Below are positions 1-7,782 of a DNA stretch of 64,000 nucleotides, one piece after another (position 1 is the stretch's first letter; every line of letters starts with the position of its first letter). Source of the stretch: Ancylomarina sp. 16SWW S1-10-2 (lineage in GTDB: Bacteria; Bacteroidota; Bacteroidia; Bacteroidales; Marinifilaceae); assembly GCF_009669305.1 (NCBI RefSeq), contig NZ_SADB01000008.1:1-64000 (forward strand), in the 5' to 3' direction. The position numbers were made by a program, and so were the translations under genes. The notes under the pieces are model-generated. The model did not search any database, had not been told where the DNA came from, and was given only the letters and a program-made list of their open reading frames with translations.

Positions 1-483
1 GGTTTCACTATAAAATTCAGAACCATTTTCGTCGTAAACTTTTAGTTTAATGTTTGATCCATTATTATTAAATACTGAAACGATAGAGTATTCTGTATCC
101 AAGTAAGGGCTAATTCTTGCTAATTGAATTTTTTCGTCTGATACGTCCAATTTATTAGCTTTTACAACAAATGGTTCTTCAATTTTAGTGTTTTTACCAA
201 CTAATGCTACTGAATAGTTTCCATCTACCAAATAAGACAAATCTACCAATTTTTGAGTTGAAGTTTCAGCAGAGATGGTTTCGCTATAAAATACAGTGCC
301 ATCTTCGTCGTAAACTTTCAACTTAAGGTTTGAATCACTTGTATTAAATACTGATACAATAGAATAGTCTGTATTCAAATACTTGTTGATACGAAGATGT
401 CCACTTGCAAATGCAGAGCTTAGACTTAATGTTAACACGGCGACTAAGGCCAATCCTTTTAGTTTTAAATTTAGATTTTTCAT
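1..483 (-). CDS. Exported repeat protein, C-terminus beyond window
   Basis: This reading frame starts at an ATG read from 483 on the minus strand and is open to the window edge (161 codons), so it is partial. The first 26 or so residues are a clear signal peptide (MKNLNLKLKG, a hydrophobic stretch, then SAFAS). The mature part is built from tandem units of about 85 residues: the motif TDYSIVSVFNTSDSNLKLKV with YDEDGTVFYSET recurs as TEYSIVSVFNNNGSNIKLKV with YDENGSEFYSET. The units look beta-rich, like small Ig-like repeats of exported Bacteroidota proteins. No catalytic motif is visible and I do not recognise a named family. It is separated from the ribosomal operon by about 800 bases without genes. 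A structural or surface role is inference only. Confidence 0.8.
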   Translation of the reverse strand, partial: MKNLNLKLKGLALVAVLTLSLSSAFASGHLRINKYLNTDYSIVSVFNTSDSNLKLKVYDEDGTVFYSETISAETSTQKLVDLSYLVDGNYSVALVGKNTKIEEPFVVKANKLDVSDEKIQLARISPYLDTEYSIVSVFNNNGSNIKLKVYDENGSEFYSET

Positions 484-1290
484 CTGTTTAAAAATTTTGG
501 TTAATAATTAAATTTATTTGTCAAACGCTTTATGTGGTTTGTTCGACATTGTAAATCTATGAAGTATTCTTAGAAAAGATCTAGCTAAAATGATTGGGAA
601 GGGCTGTTTTTACAACTATTTTAAGTACAAACGGTTTCGGGAAGCCCCGAAAATGTTTGCGTTATAAAAGTTTATTAAAGAAAAATATCTTTAATAGTGA
701 TTTTTGAGAATTCTTTTGATTATGATAACGTTTACGGAAATTATAGAAAGTGGCTCAAAACGTCAATTCTTGGAATATTTATTCTAAAAGTAGATTTTTT
801 GAAATGTAAATGTGGGGGGGGGTCTGATAAAAAATGCTCTTAATTATTTATAAGCCTATTGAATTATTACCATTTATAAAATTGATTTACATCTGATCTT
901 CAAAAAACTTAATTGACATTTTAGGGTAAGGTCATTATCTTACTTTTCTTGCACATTAAGATGCATGGTAATGTATCTCTAGAAACATGGACTCAACTTC
1001 AAATTCTCAATTCAAACTTATAGTTTGGAATATCAATATAAAATTCTGTTCTAAAAATTAGATTTTCCACTGATTAATGCAAAATACAATTTTAAAAGTC
1101 TATGTTTATCTCTTAACATACTTTATCTGTTTTTTGATCACTTTTAACTTTCAATATGGAAATGGATCTTGTTAGTATCTTATGAGTTATTAATATTATT
1201 ATATATAAGACAAGACTCTAAAAATAAATGTGGTTTGTCGTTTTCGAAGTTCTAAGCTTGGTGTCGATTGTTTGGGCTGGATGTAAACTA
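484..1290. other. Intergenic region, no gene seen
   Basis: About 800 bases between the exported repeat protein and the ribosomal operon terminator. I find no convincing open frame, RNA gene or repeat. The one oddity is a run of nine G residues at 814-822, which is striking in such AT-rich sequence. Part of the 5' end presumably holds the promoter of the minus-strand gene that starts at 483. Confidence 0.6.
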
Positions 1291-1321
1291 AAAAACCACT
1301 CCAGGAAAAGGAGTGGTTTTA
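1291..1321 (-). terminator. Intrinsic terminator of rpsF-rpsR-rplI
   Basis: An 11-bp perfect stem (AAAACCACTCC / GGAGTGGTTTT) with a 7-nt loop is followed on the minus strand by a U-rich tract. It lies about 60 nt past the rplI stop codon, which fits the end of the ribosomal operon. Confidence 0.85.
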
Positions 1322-1380
1322 AATGTTTGTTTGAAAAGATTTAAGTTGTGTCTTAACTTAAATTAATTGAGCTGTTCAGA

Positions 1381-1824
1381 TTATTCTGAAACAACGTCGA
1401 AAGCGATCTCTATTTTCACTTCTTTATGAAGTTTAATTATAGCAGAATGCTTACCGATTTCTTTAACAGCATCTTTGATTGCGATAACTTTTCTGTCAAT
1501 TTCGAATCCTTGAGCTGCAAGAGCTTCAGCAATTTGAATATTGTTTACAGAACCGAAAATTTTACCAGTAGTACTAGTTTTAGCACCTAAAGTAATAGTT
1601 ACAGTTTCAAGTTTTTTAGCAAGCTCAAGAGCTTCGTTCTTGATTTTTTCCTGTTTATGAGCGCTTTGTCTCATATTTTCAGCGTGCATTTTTCTAGCAG
1701 ACTCAGTCGCTAAAACTGCAACACCTGTAGGAATCAAGTAATTTCTTCCGTAACCATTCTTGACAGTTACGATATCATTTTTATACCCTAAAGTATGGAT
1801 ATCTTGTTTTAAGATGATTTCCAT
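1381..1824 (-). CDS. rplI: 50S ribosomal protein L9
   Basis: L9 binds 23S rRNA near the L1 stalk base and helps keep reading frame. The protein is 147 residues, the usual length. The N-terminal domain starts MEIILKQDIHTLGYKNDIVT and continues VKNGYGRNYLIPTGVAVLAT, which is the L9 signature (G-x2-x-V-x-V-x2-G-Y-x-R-N-Y-L). A charged central helix (about 45-75) links to the C-terminal domain beginning near residue 80 with TGKIFGSVNNIQIAEAL. It is the last gene of rpsF-rpsR-rplI, 24 nt after rpsR, and ends at a strong terminator. Identification is secure. Confidence 0.98.
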   Translation of the reverse strand: MEIILKQDIHTLGYKNDIVTVKNGYGRNYLIPTGVAVLATESARKMHAENMRQSAHKQEKIKNEALELAKKLETVTITLGAKTSTTGKIFGSVNNIQIAEALAAQGFEIDRKVIAIKDAVKEIGKHSAIIKLHKEVKIEIAFDVVSE

Positions 1825-1848
1825 TGCGTTTCCTCCTTCTTTAAATGA

Positions 1849-2118
1849 TTACTTCATCATGTCAGTTACGTAAGGTAGAAGAGCTAAGTGACGAGCACGT
1901 TTAACTGCAGTAGCTACCTTTCTTTGATATTTTAAAGAAGTACCAGTAATACGACGTGGTAAAATCTTTCCTTGTTCGTTTAAGAACTTTTTCAAAAATT
2001 CAGGATCTTTATAATCAATGAATTTGATTTTGTTCTTTTTAAAACGACAGTATTTTTTCTTTTTGATCTCAACCGTTGGGGGAGTCAAATATCTAATTTC
2101 TGATTGATTTTGTGCCAT
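1849..2118 (-). CDS. rpsR: 30S ribosomal protein S18
   Basis: S18 pairs with S6 on the platform of the small subunit. The 89-residue protein shows the basic S18 core: [20 protein letters not shown], then [20 protein letters not shown] and [20 protein letters not shown]. The single cysteine in the KKYCRF segment is usual for many S18 proteins. It sits 2 nt downstream of rpsF and 24 nt upstream of rplI, so the three genes are one transcript. Confidence 0.98.
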   Translation of the reverse strand: MAQNQSEIRYLTPPTVEIKKKKYCRFKKNKIKFIDYKDPEFLKKFLNEQGKILPRRITGTSLKYQRKVATAVKRARHLALLPYVTDMMK

Positions 2119-2120
2119 GA

Positions 2121-2471
2121 CTATTTTTCCTCTTTAGATGCTTTAAGGTTTCCTTTTCTTTTAATAGAATACTCGTATGCGTATTTATCAAGTTTGAAAG
2201 TTAAAAAACGGATGATTTTCTCGTCACGTCTGTAGTTAAGTTCCAATTTCTCGATAGTATCGCCAGGAGCTTCAAATTGTAGCAAGTGGTAAAAACCAGT
2301 GCTTTTCTTTTGAATAGGATAAGCTAATTTGCGTAGGCCCCAACTTTCCTCATTTGTCATCTTACCACCATTCTCGATGATAAGAGCCTTGAATTTTTCT
2401 GCCGCTTCCTTTACCTGAGCTTCAGATAAAACGGGAGTTACAATGAAAACGGTCTCGTAATGATTCAACAT
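2121..2471 (-). CDS. rpsF: 30S ribosomal protein S6
   Basis: S6 forms the S6:S18 heterodimer in the 30S platform. The 116-residue protein begins [20 protein letters not shown] and has the family segment [20 protein letters not shown] followed by [20 protein letters not shown]. The charged tail ([13 protein letters not shown]) is typical of the family. It is first in the rpsF-rpsR-rplI operon and is preceded by a textbook Bacteroidota promoter at 2524-2555. I saw no convincing S6:S18 binding hairpin in the short leader. Confidence 0.97.
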   Translation of the reverse strand: MLNHYETVFIVTPVLSEAQVKEAAEKFKALIIENGGKMTNEESWGLRKLAYPIQKKSTGFYHLLQFEAPGDTIEKLELNYRRDEKIIRFLTFKLDKYAYEYSIKRKGNLKASKEEK

Positions 2472-2523
2472 AATTTAAAATTGTTTAATTAATAAACTAA
2501 TTATTAATAGTTTTACTAAGCCG

Positions 2524-2555
2524 CAAAAGTAATCAATCTTTTTCTAATATTCAAA
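2524..2555 (-). promoter_or_regulatory. Promoter of the rpsF operon
   Basis: Reading the minus strand there is a -33 box TTTG (2555-2552), a 20-nt spacer and a -7 box TACTTTTG (2531-2524), followed by CGGC. This matches the Bacteroidota housekeeping promoter TTTG-N19/20-TAnnTTTG and lies about 50 nt upstream of the rpsF start. Confidence 0.8.
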
Positions 2556-2801
2556 TGCACTGGAAGCTTAAGTTCTTATTAAACCTCTTTTTATTTTTTG
2601 ATCTTAAGTATTTTTTTGAGTTTAGATTATTTTTATTAAATTGTATAGTGAACTTAATGATATGATATTTAGTTATTATATCTAGGTTAAATAAGAGTAT
2701 TGCTATTAATAAGTTGTTTACTAACTAGTTATTGGTGATTCTATTATTTTAGTCGTAATGGTAATTGGATTTGAATATAAACCTTTTATAAATCGACACA
2801 T

Positions 2802-3926
2802 ATGAAAGACAGGATAATAACTTTAGCAACTTACAGCTATTCTAGGGCTCAATTACTTCAAGGTTGTTTAGAATCAGCAGGAGTAGAGTGCTTCTTAAAA
2901 AACATCAACTTATTGCAGTCTGCCATTGGTGGTGGCGTAAAAGTCAGAATTCGTGAAGAAGATTTGATTCGTGCATTAAATGTGATTGAGGATTTTAAGT
3001 TAACTTATGTAGAAAATGATGATGATAATGACATTCATGGTTCCATAATGAAATTAAATCGAATTATGGTTCCTGTTGATTTTTCTGATTCGACACCTCG
3101 TATTTGCAACTATGCCTACAATTTGGCTGTAAAATTCGATGCGGATATTCTTCTATTTCACACTTATTTTGCTTCGGCAATTGAAACTGTTCCATTTTCC
3201 GATAGTTATACCTATAATGCTACTGTTGTGGAGGTTTTAGCTGAAGTAGAGAAAAATGCTCAAAGAAAGATCAATGAATTAAAGGATCAGCTAACAGCAC
3301 GAGTTGAAAAAGATAAAGTCAGTGGCGTTGATATTGATGTTGCTTTATCTGGAGGAATTGTAAGTTCTGAAATCGTTAGTATGACCAAATCTTATAAGCC
3401 CGATTTGCTAGTTATGGGATCTAGAGGCGAAACGGCTGGAACATCTAATTTATTAGGTTCTGTTGTGTCATCTGTTATCGATAGTGTTGATGTACCTATT
3501 CTTATTTTGTCAGATAGAGGAGAAAATCCTGATTTGGAAGATATGAAAGATGTGATGTATGCAACAGATTTTGATAAGGCTGATTTTAAGTCAATTGCTA
3601 CACTCAAATATATTACCGAACCTTACTCAATGAATATACATTGTGTGCATTTTGAAAATGAAGGTGATGAGGATCCATTAGTTGATCATCGTATGGGTAT
3701 ACTACGTAAGTATTTGAGAAAAACAATAGGAAATGATACGTTTCAATGTCAAATTTTTAAGATGAGAGACAAAATGAAAGCAATTGAATCCTATGTTAAT
3801 GATAATGATATTGGCATGATTGCTATTATGGCAAGAAAACACAATTTATTAGAGCGTTTGTTTTTTGGACAGATGTCACGAAAATTATTTGTGAAAACGC
3901 ATATGCCAATTTTAATATTTCACTAG
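2802..3926 (+). CDS. Universal stress protein with DUF2007-like head and two Usp domains
   Basis: The 374-residue cytosolic protein has three parts. Residues about 4-70 resemble the DUF2007 putative signal-transducing domain (YSYSRAQLLQGCLESAGVEC, then GGGVKVRI). Residues about 88-237 are a UspA domain opening with RIMVPVDFSDSTPRICNYA and closing with the ATP-binding pattern G-x2-G-x9-G-S (GSRGETAGTSNLLGSVVSSV, from G206). Residues about 247-374 are a second, more degenerate Usp fold (DVMYATDFDKADFKSIATL) lacking the glycine pattern. Tandem Usp proteins of about 280 residues are common in Bacteroidota; the added DUF2007 head is less usual. Role in stress sensing through nucleotide binding is inferred from family. 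It is monocistronic and ends at a bidirectional terminator shared with cysK. Confidence 0.88.
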   Translation: MKDRIITLATYSYSRAQLLQGCLESAGVECFLKNINLLQSAIGGGVKVRIREEDLIRALNVIEDFKLTYVENDDDNDIHGSIMKLNRIMVPVDFSDSTPRICNYAYNLAVKFDADILLFHTYFASAIETVPFSDSYTYNATVVEVLAEVEKNAQRKINELKDQLTARVEKDKVSGVDIDVALSGGIVSSEIVSMTKSYKPDLLVMGSRGETAGTSNLLGSVVSSVIDSVDVPILILSDRGENPDLEDMKDVMYATDFDKADFKSIATLKYITEPYSMNIHCVHFENEGDEDPLVDHRMGILRKYLRKTIGNDTFQCQIFKMRDKMKAIESYVNDNDIGMIAIMARKHNLLERLFFGQMSRKLFVKTHMPILIFH

Positions 3927-3954
3927 AGTACAATAAATCTTTATTTAGTGTTAA

Positions 3955-4003
3955 AAAAATAAAGCTATCGATAGAACAATTCTTTCGATAGCTTTAATTT
4001 TAT
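3955..4003. terminator. Bidirectional terminator between usp gene and cysK
   Basis: The stem AAAGCTATCGA (3961-3971) pairs with TCGATAGCTTT (3985-3995). A-rich sequence precedes it and U-rich sequence follows it, so it can terminate both the plus-strand stress gene and the minus-strand cysK. Confidence 0.75.
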
Positions 4004-4004
4004 A

Positions 4005-4916
4005 TTAGAACAAGTCTTCAGTAGAAAGATAGCGCTCTCCAGTGTCGTAATTGAAAGTTAAAATACGAGCTTTTGCTCCAAATTCGTCTTTTTTCTTTGC
4101 AATTGCAGCCAAAGATGCTCCTGTTGATATACCTGCTAAAATACCTTCTTCCTTAGCTAGTGATCTAACCATAGAGAAAGCCTCTTCTTTGTTGACTTTA
4201 ATTGCACCATCAAGGATTGATTCGTTAAGGTTTTTAGGAATAAATCCTGCACCAATTCCTTGAAGAGGATGAGGTCCTGGTTTTCCACCACTAATTACAT
4301 GAGAAGTTTCTGGTTCAACAGCAAATATTTTTAAGTTAGGAAATTTTGCTTTCAAAATCTCTCCAACTCCTGTAATGTGTCCACCTGTGCCTACTCCGGT
4401 AACAAGATAGTCAAGGCCATCAGGAAAATCAGCAATTATTTCTAGAGCAGTGGTTTGTTTGTGTGCATCAATATTGGCTTGATTATCAAATTGTGATGGC
4501 ATCCAACTGTTAGTCGTGCTTTCTATAAGCTCTTTAGCTTTATTTATAGCTCCATTCATCCCCAACTCGCGAGCAGTTAAAACGAATTCTGCACCATAGG
4601 CTGACATCAGTTTTCTACGTTCAACCGACATCGACTCAGGCATAACAAGAATTATTTTATAACCTTTTACGGCAGCAACCATTGCTAGTCCAACACCAGT
4701 ATTACCCGATGTTGGCTCAATAATAGTAGCCCCTTCCTTAAGAATACCATCTTTTTCTGCCTTTTCTATCATCGATAGAGCAATTCTATCTTTTATACTT
4801 CCTCCGGGATTACTTCGTTCTAGTTTAATCCAAGCCTGTGTGTCTTTTCCTAGTATTTTATTAATTTTTACAACAGGAGTTCGTCCAATACTTTCTAGTA
4901 TGTTTTCTAGTTTCAT
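4005..4916 (-). CDS. cysK: Cysteine synthase A (O-acetylserine sulfhydrylase)
   Basis: This PLP enzyme joins O-acetylserine and sulfide to give cysteine and acetate. The 303-residue length is normal. The PLP lysine is K42 in [12 protein letters not shown]; the asparagine loop is [12 protein letters not shown]; the phosphate-binding glycine loop is [13 protein letters not shown]; and the C-terminal motif [11 protein letters not shown] binds the cofactor ring nitrogen. It lies 129 nt downstream of cysE on the same strand, so the two probably share a transcript, although the gap could hold a second promoter. Together they carry serine to cysteine, and the unit is preceded by a Cys-rich leader ORF. 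Confidence 0.96.
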   Translation of the reverse strand: MKLENILESIGRTPVVKINKILGKDTQAWIKLERSNPGGSIKDRIALSMIEKAEKDGILKEGATIIEPTSGNTGVGLAMVAAVKGYKIILVMPESMSVERRKLMSAYGAEFVLTARELGMNGAINKAKELIESTTNSWMPSQFDNQANIDAHKQTTALEIIADFPDGLDYLVTGVGTGGHITGVGEILKAKFPNLKIFAVEPETSHVISGGKPGPHPLQGIGAGFIPKNLNESILDGAIKVNKEEAFSMVRSLAKEEGILAGISTGASLAAIAKKKDEFGAKARILTFNYDTGERYLSTEDLF

Positions 4917-5045
4917 AATTTTATATTTTTAAAGTGTGTTCTCGAGATAATTGTCTGGAGAAAGTTGCCGCTTTATCACATCGTTATCTATAAGTTGTGA
5001 TTTAAATGGCTTGTTTTTGATTGTGTGTTTTATTGTGAATAAAAA

Positions 5046-5885
5046 TTATATTTGAAAGTCGATGATGTTGTTCTCTTTGATACTCGATCTGACTTTAATT
5101 TTATGTGAGTGATAGACTAAGGAGTTAGAGTCGACGCTTGCGGTCAGCCAAACATTACCACCAATTACACTGTTCTTGCCAATTATGGTATTTCCACCAA
5201 GAATAGTTGCATTTGAATAAATAATCACATTGTCCTCAACAGTAGGGTGACGTTTCTTTTTGGCTAAACTCTTTTTCACTTGTAAAGCACCAAGGGTAAC
5301 TCCTTGATAAATTTTCACTTTGTTTTTAATGATTGCAGTTTCCCCTATTACAACCCCAGTTCCATGATCAATAAAGAATGATTCTCCAATTTTAGCTCCT
5401 GGATGAATGTCAATTCCTGTTTTAGAATGTGCATATTCACTCATAAGTCGTGGAATTATTGGAATATTTGCTAAATAAAGTTCATGACTTAATCGGTAAA
5501 CCATAATTGCAAAAAAACCAGGGTAGGAGACAATAACTTCACCTAAATTACTCGCTGCAGGATCGAAATCTTGAATTGCTTGAGCATCTAATAATAGCGC
5601 TCTATAAACTTTAGGAAGGTTCAACATAAATTCTTTTGATAAATCATCAATAGAAAATTTAAGATCTTCTTTTATAGGTAATAGCAATAGTCTTAAATGT
5701 GTTTCTAATTGTAATAAGAGTGCTGCTTGTGCGCAATGACTCTTCGATCGACGTGCACTAATTGGAAATAAAGCGTTCATAGCTTCTTCAACAAAGGCTT
5801 GGCTTAAATCTCTACTTGGAAGGTCTAGTTCATTAATTTCACGTGAAGCTTGAAGCTCTTCCATAACTTTCGTTAGATAGTCCAT
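5046..5885 (-). CDS. cysE: Serine O-acetyltransferase
   Basis: It acetylates serine with acetyl-CoA, the first step of cysteine synthesis. The 279-residue protein has an alpha-helical N-terminal part (about 1-150) and a left-handed beta-helix of hexapeptide repeats from about 155. The catalytic Asp-His segment is FIDHGTGVVIGETA, followed by KIYQGVTLGALQ and the repeats NVIIYSNATILGGNTIIGKN and SVIGGNVWLTASV. The N-terminal region is closer to the EpsC-like Bacteroidota form than to E. coli CysE. The start at 5885 is preceded by a hairpin at 5925-5946 and the poly-cysteine leader ORF at 5985-6149. That arrangement suggests expression depends on cysteine supply. Confidence 0.94.
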   Translation of the reverse strand: MDYLTKVMEELQASREINELDLPSRDLSQAFVEEAMNALFPISARRSKSHCAQAALLLQLETHLRLLLLPIKEDLKFSIDDLSKEFMLNLPKVYRALLLDAQAIQDFDPAASNLGEVIVSYPGFFAIMVYRLSHELYLANIPIIPRLMSEYAHSKTGIDIHPGAKIGESFFIDHGTGVVIGETAIIKNKVKIYQGVTLGALQVKKSLAKKKRHPTVEDNVIIYSNATILGGNTIIGKNSVIGGNVWLTASVDSNSLVYHSHKIKVRSSIKENNIIDFQI

Positions 5886-5924
5886 TCTGGTATGATATAT
5901 AAATGTATAGTAATAGGAAAATTT

Positions 5925-5946
5925 GAGACACAGGAAATATGTTCTC
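5925..5946 (-). promoter_or_regulatory. Hairpin between Cys leader ORF and cysE
   Basis: On the minus strand GAGAACA pairs with TGTGTCTC (one bulged G) around a 7-nt loop, followed by AAATTTT. It sits 40-60 nt after the leader stop codon and about 40 nt before cysE. A run of eight U residues (minus strand of 5963-5970) lies between leader and hairpin. It could be part of an attenuator, but neither element is a textbook intrinsic terminator. Confidence 0.4.
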
Positions 5947-5984
5947 TTAATTTATTAGTCTTAAAAAAAATATGTTTTATAGAA

Positions 5985-6149
5985 CTAACAATGAGGAATA
6001 CAACAGCACCAACAACAACAATTCTTATTATTGTTCGAAAAATAAATATTTGATCTAAAAGAAGTTAGTGAGGTAGATGCATACATAGCTAACTCAAGAG
6101 GAGATTGAGTTGTAGTGTATGATGCGATATAACTATTCTGTTTCTTCAT
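5985..6149 (-). CDS. Poly-cysteine leader peptide upstream of cysE-cysK
   Basis: This 54-residue frame starts MKKQNSYIASYTTTQSPLEL and ends NCCCWCCCIPHC before a TAG stop. Seven of the last twelve residues are cysteine, in a genome where cysteine is rare. It lies 99 nt upstream of cysE, on the same strand, about 20 nt downstream of a TAnnTTTG promoter box. Runs of codons for the pathway's end product are the hallmark of attenuation leaders, and poly-cysteine upstream ORFs controlling cysteine genes are known from mycobacteria. The role here is inference: when cysteinyl-tRNA is short, ribosomes would stall on the Cys codons and change expression of cysE-cysK. The alternative is a chance TTG-repeat slippage product, since the codons are TGT TGT TGT TGG TGC TGT TGT. 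Confidence 0.65.
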   Translation of the reverse strand: MKKQNSYIASYTTTQSPLELAMYASTSLTSFRSNIYFSNNNKNCCCWCCCIPHC

Positions 6150-6169
6150 TTGATATTTAAATTCTAAAA

Positions 6170-6177
6170 CAAATCTA
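6170..6177 (-). promoter_or_regulatory. -7 box of the cys leader/cysE promoter
   Basis: TAGATTTG on the minus strand matches the Bacteroidota -7 consensus TAnnTTTG exactly. It would start transcription about 10-15 nt before the leader ORF start at 6149. No strong TTG -33 box is visible at the expected distance. Confidence 0.55.
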
Positions 6178-6746
6178 AGGAATATTTTAAGATAAAATAC
6201 TTCATTGTCTGATTTTATTTGTTAACGATATTTTAAAAAAAATATTTTGAGTTGATTAAAGATTAAATAAGAATGAAAAGCTGAAAAACTCAGTTTGAGT
6301 ATTTAATATATGTGGAAATTAGGATTAACGTTGTATAATTTTATTATTGTACGTTGGTTTGAAGTTTTGACGAGTGTCTCGTTTTTTTATGTGTAGGAAT
6401 AATTTTGTTCTGTGGTTTTATTTTCAAATTTATTCTTTCAACTTTATTATTTGGATATTTAATCGTGTTTTAATTATTACTGTTTAAGCATTTTTTAATA
6501 GGTGGTGTATGACGTGTACTTGCCATATTATAAGTGATATGCAGGTTTTGTAGATTGTGTATTTATTTATGGTGCCTATATTTTGTTTGAACAAAATATT
6601 CAATTGTCAGTTTAGGTTTAGTGTTTTATTTTGTAACTTGAGTCATAATAGTGGTTTTTGATGAAAAAAAGATTTTTGAATATATAAAGAATCGGTATAT
6701 TTTTATTTTCTTTGTAACTACAACTTTACCAAATTAATGACATCTG
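6178..6746. other. Intergenic region, no gene seen
   Basis: About 570 bases of very AT-rich sequence between the divergent cys leader promoter and the gene at 6747. I see no open frame, RNA gene or repeat here. Confidence 0.5.
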
Positions 6747-7412
6747 ATGAAAATAGCAAAACTTCTTTCAACCCTAACCTTATTTTTATGTTTTTCTTTT
6801 GCTCTGACAGCTCAAACGACTGACGTAAAAGAAACTCAAACAAAAAAAGATAGCACGAAAAAGGAAACAACTGTAGTTAAGCCGCGTGTTTATATTGAAA
6901 ATGCTCCTATAAAAGAGCAATTTGACTTTATAATGAACAAATCTTTTCGATGGAAAACTTACAAATCAGTTCCGTTAGTATGGTTACAGAAGTTTGAATC
7001 AAATTTTGTTGATAGCTTGAATTCAATTAGACAGGATTTTTTAGGTTCTGAAAGACTCGTGTCTGAAAGAGATAAAACAATCAAATCTTTGAATTTAGAA
7101 TTAAGTGAAACTAAGAATGCGTTAACAACTATACAAGATAGTAAGGATAGTATGGTTTTATTGGGAATTCAAATGTCGAAATCGACTTATAATTTATTCA
7201 TTTGGAGTTTAGTTGGAGGTCTGATAATTTTAACCTGTTTCTTTTTCTTATTATTTAAAAGAAGTCACTTAGTAACGAAAGAAACTCAAGTAAGGTTAGA
7301 TGAAGTAAGAGAAGAATTTGATTCACATAGGAAGAACGCTTTAATACGTGAGCAAAAATTAGCAAGAAAATTACAAGATGAAGTTAACAAAAACCGAAAT
7401 TTAGGTATGTAA
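6747..7412 (+). CDS. Exported or membrane coiled-coil protein of unknown function
   Basis: The 221-residue protein begins with a signal peptide (hydrophobic to residue 20, then LTAQTTD, a typical Bacteroidota cleavage site). A charged Thr/Lys linker (23-45) follows, then a conserved-looking segment (FIMNKSFRWKTYKSVPLVWL) and a predicted coiled coil (about 85-130). A single transmembrane helix lies at about 148-168 (LFIWSLVGGLIILTCFFFLL), and the C-terminal coiled coil (170-221) is basic. With signal cleavage the N-terminal part would be periplasmic and the tail cytoplasmic. Similar Bacteroidota proteins are often labelled tRNA (guanine-N1)-methyltransferase, but nothing of a SPOUT or SAM-binding fold is visible, so I do not use that name. 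It is monocistronic and ends at a terminator. Confidence 0.75.
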   Translation: MKIAKLLSTLTLFLCFSFALTAQTTDVKETQTKKDSTKKETTVVKPRVYIENAPIKEQFDFIMNKSFRWKTYKSVPLVWLQKFESNFVDSLNSIRQDFLGSERLVSERDKTIKSLNLELSETKNALTTIQDSKDSMVLLGIQMSKSTYNLFIWSLVGGLIILTCFFFLLFKRSHLVTKETQVRLDEVREEFDSHRKNALIREQKLARKLQDEVNKNRNLGM

Positions 7413-7435
7413 GTTTCATCAATGAATATATTTAA

Positions 7436-7464
7436 GGGTCTTAATTTAGGTTAAGACTCTTTTT
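7436..7464 (+). terminator. Intrinsic terminator
   Basis: GTCTTAA (7438-7444) pairs with TTAAGAC (7451-7457) around a 6-nt loop, followed by CTTTTTTT. It ends the coiled-coil membrane protein gene. Confidence 0.8.
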
Positions 7465-7730
7465 TTATGTCAATATTTCGATCCTTCTATTTGAAACATC
7501 CAAATTGAAATCTGGTTTTATAGCTTTTCTTAAGATTTAATTTCTAGATAAATATTGAGTTAGACATCAACAAAAAGTGTTGAAATGGGGATGACAAATT
7601 TTACAGGAGTGTCTGTATTTATTGGGTATGGAATATCTATAAATTATTGATTAAACCTGTTTCGTGTTGCTTTAGATTTTATTCAGAACATTACTGTTTG
7701 TGTAAGGCTATGTCAGGACGAGACATGGGT

Positions 7731-7764
7731 ATAAAAAAAGAGGTATTCCTTAGAACATCTCTTT
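7731..7764 (-). terminator. Intrinsic terminator of the outer-membrane barrel gene
   Basis: On the minus strand AGAGATGTTC pairs with GAATACCTCT (one mismatch, 4-nt loop) and is followed by seven U residues. It lies about 20 nt past the stop codon at 7783. Confidence 0.75.
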
Positions 7765-7782
7765 CTCTTATTATAGTTGTAT

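Noticed and set aside
2472-2520. S6:S18-binding leader RNA for rpsF
   Set aside because: The leader is short and I saw no CCG-containing hairpin of the known motif.
6747-7412. tRNA (guanine-N1)-methyltransferase
   Set aside because: The name is attached to similar Bacteroidota proteins, but this one has a signal peptide, one membrane helix and coiled coils and no SPOUT motif.
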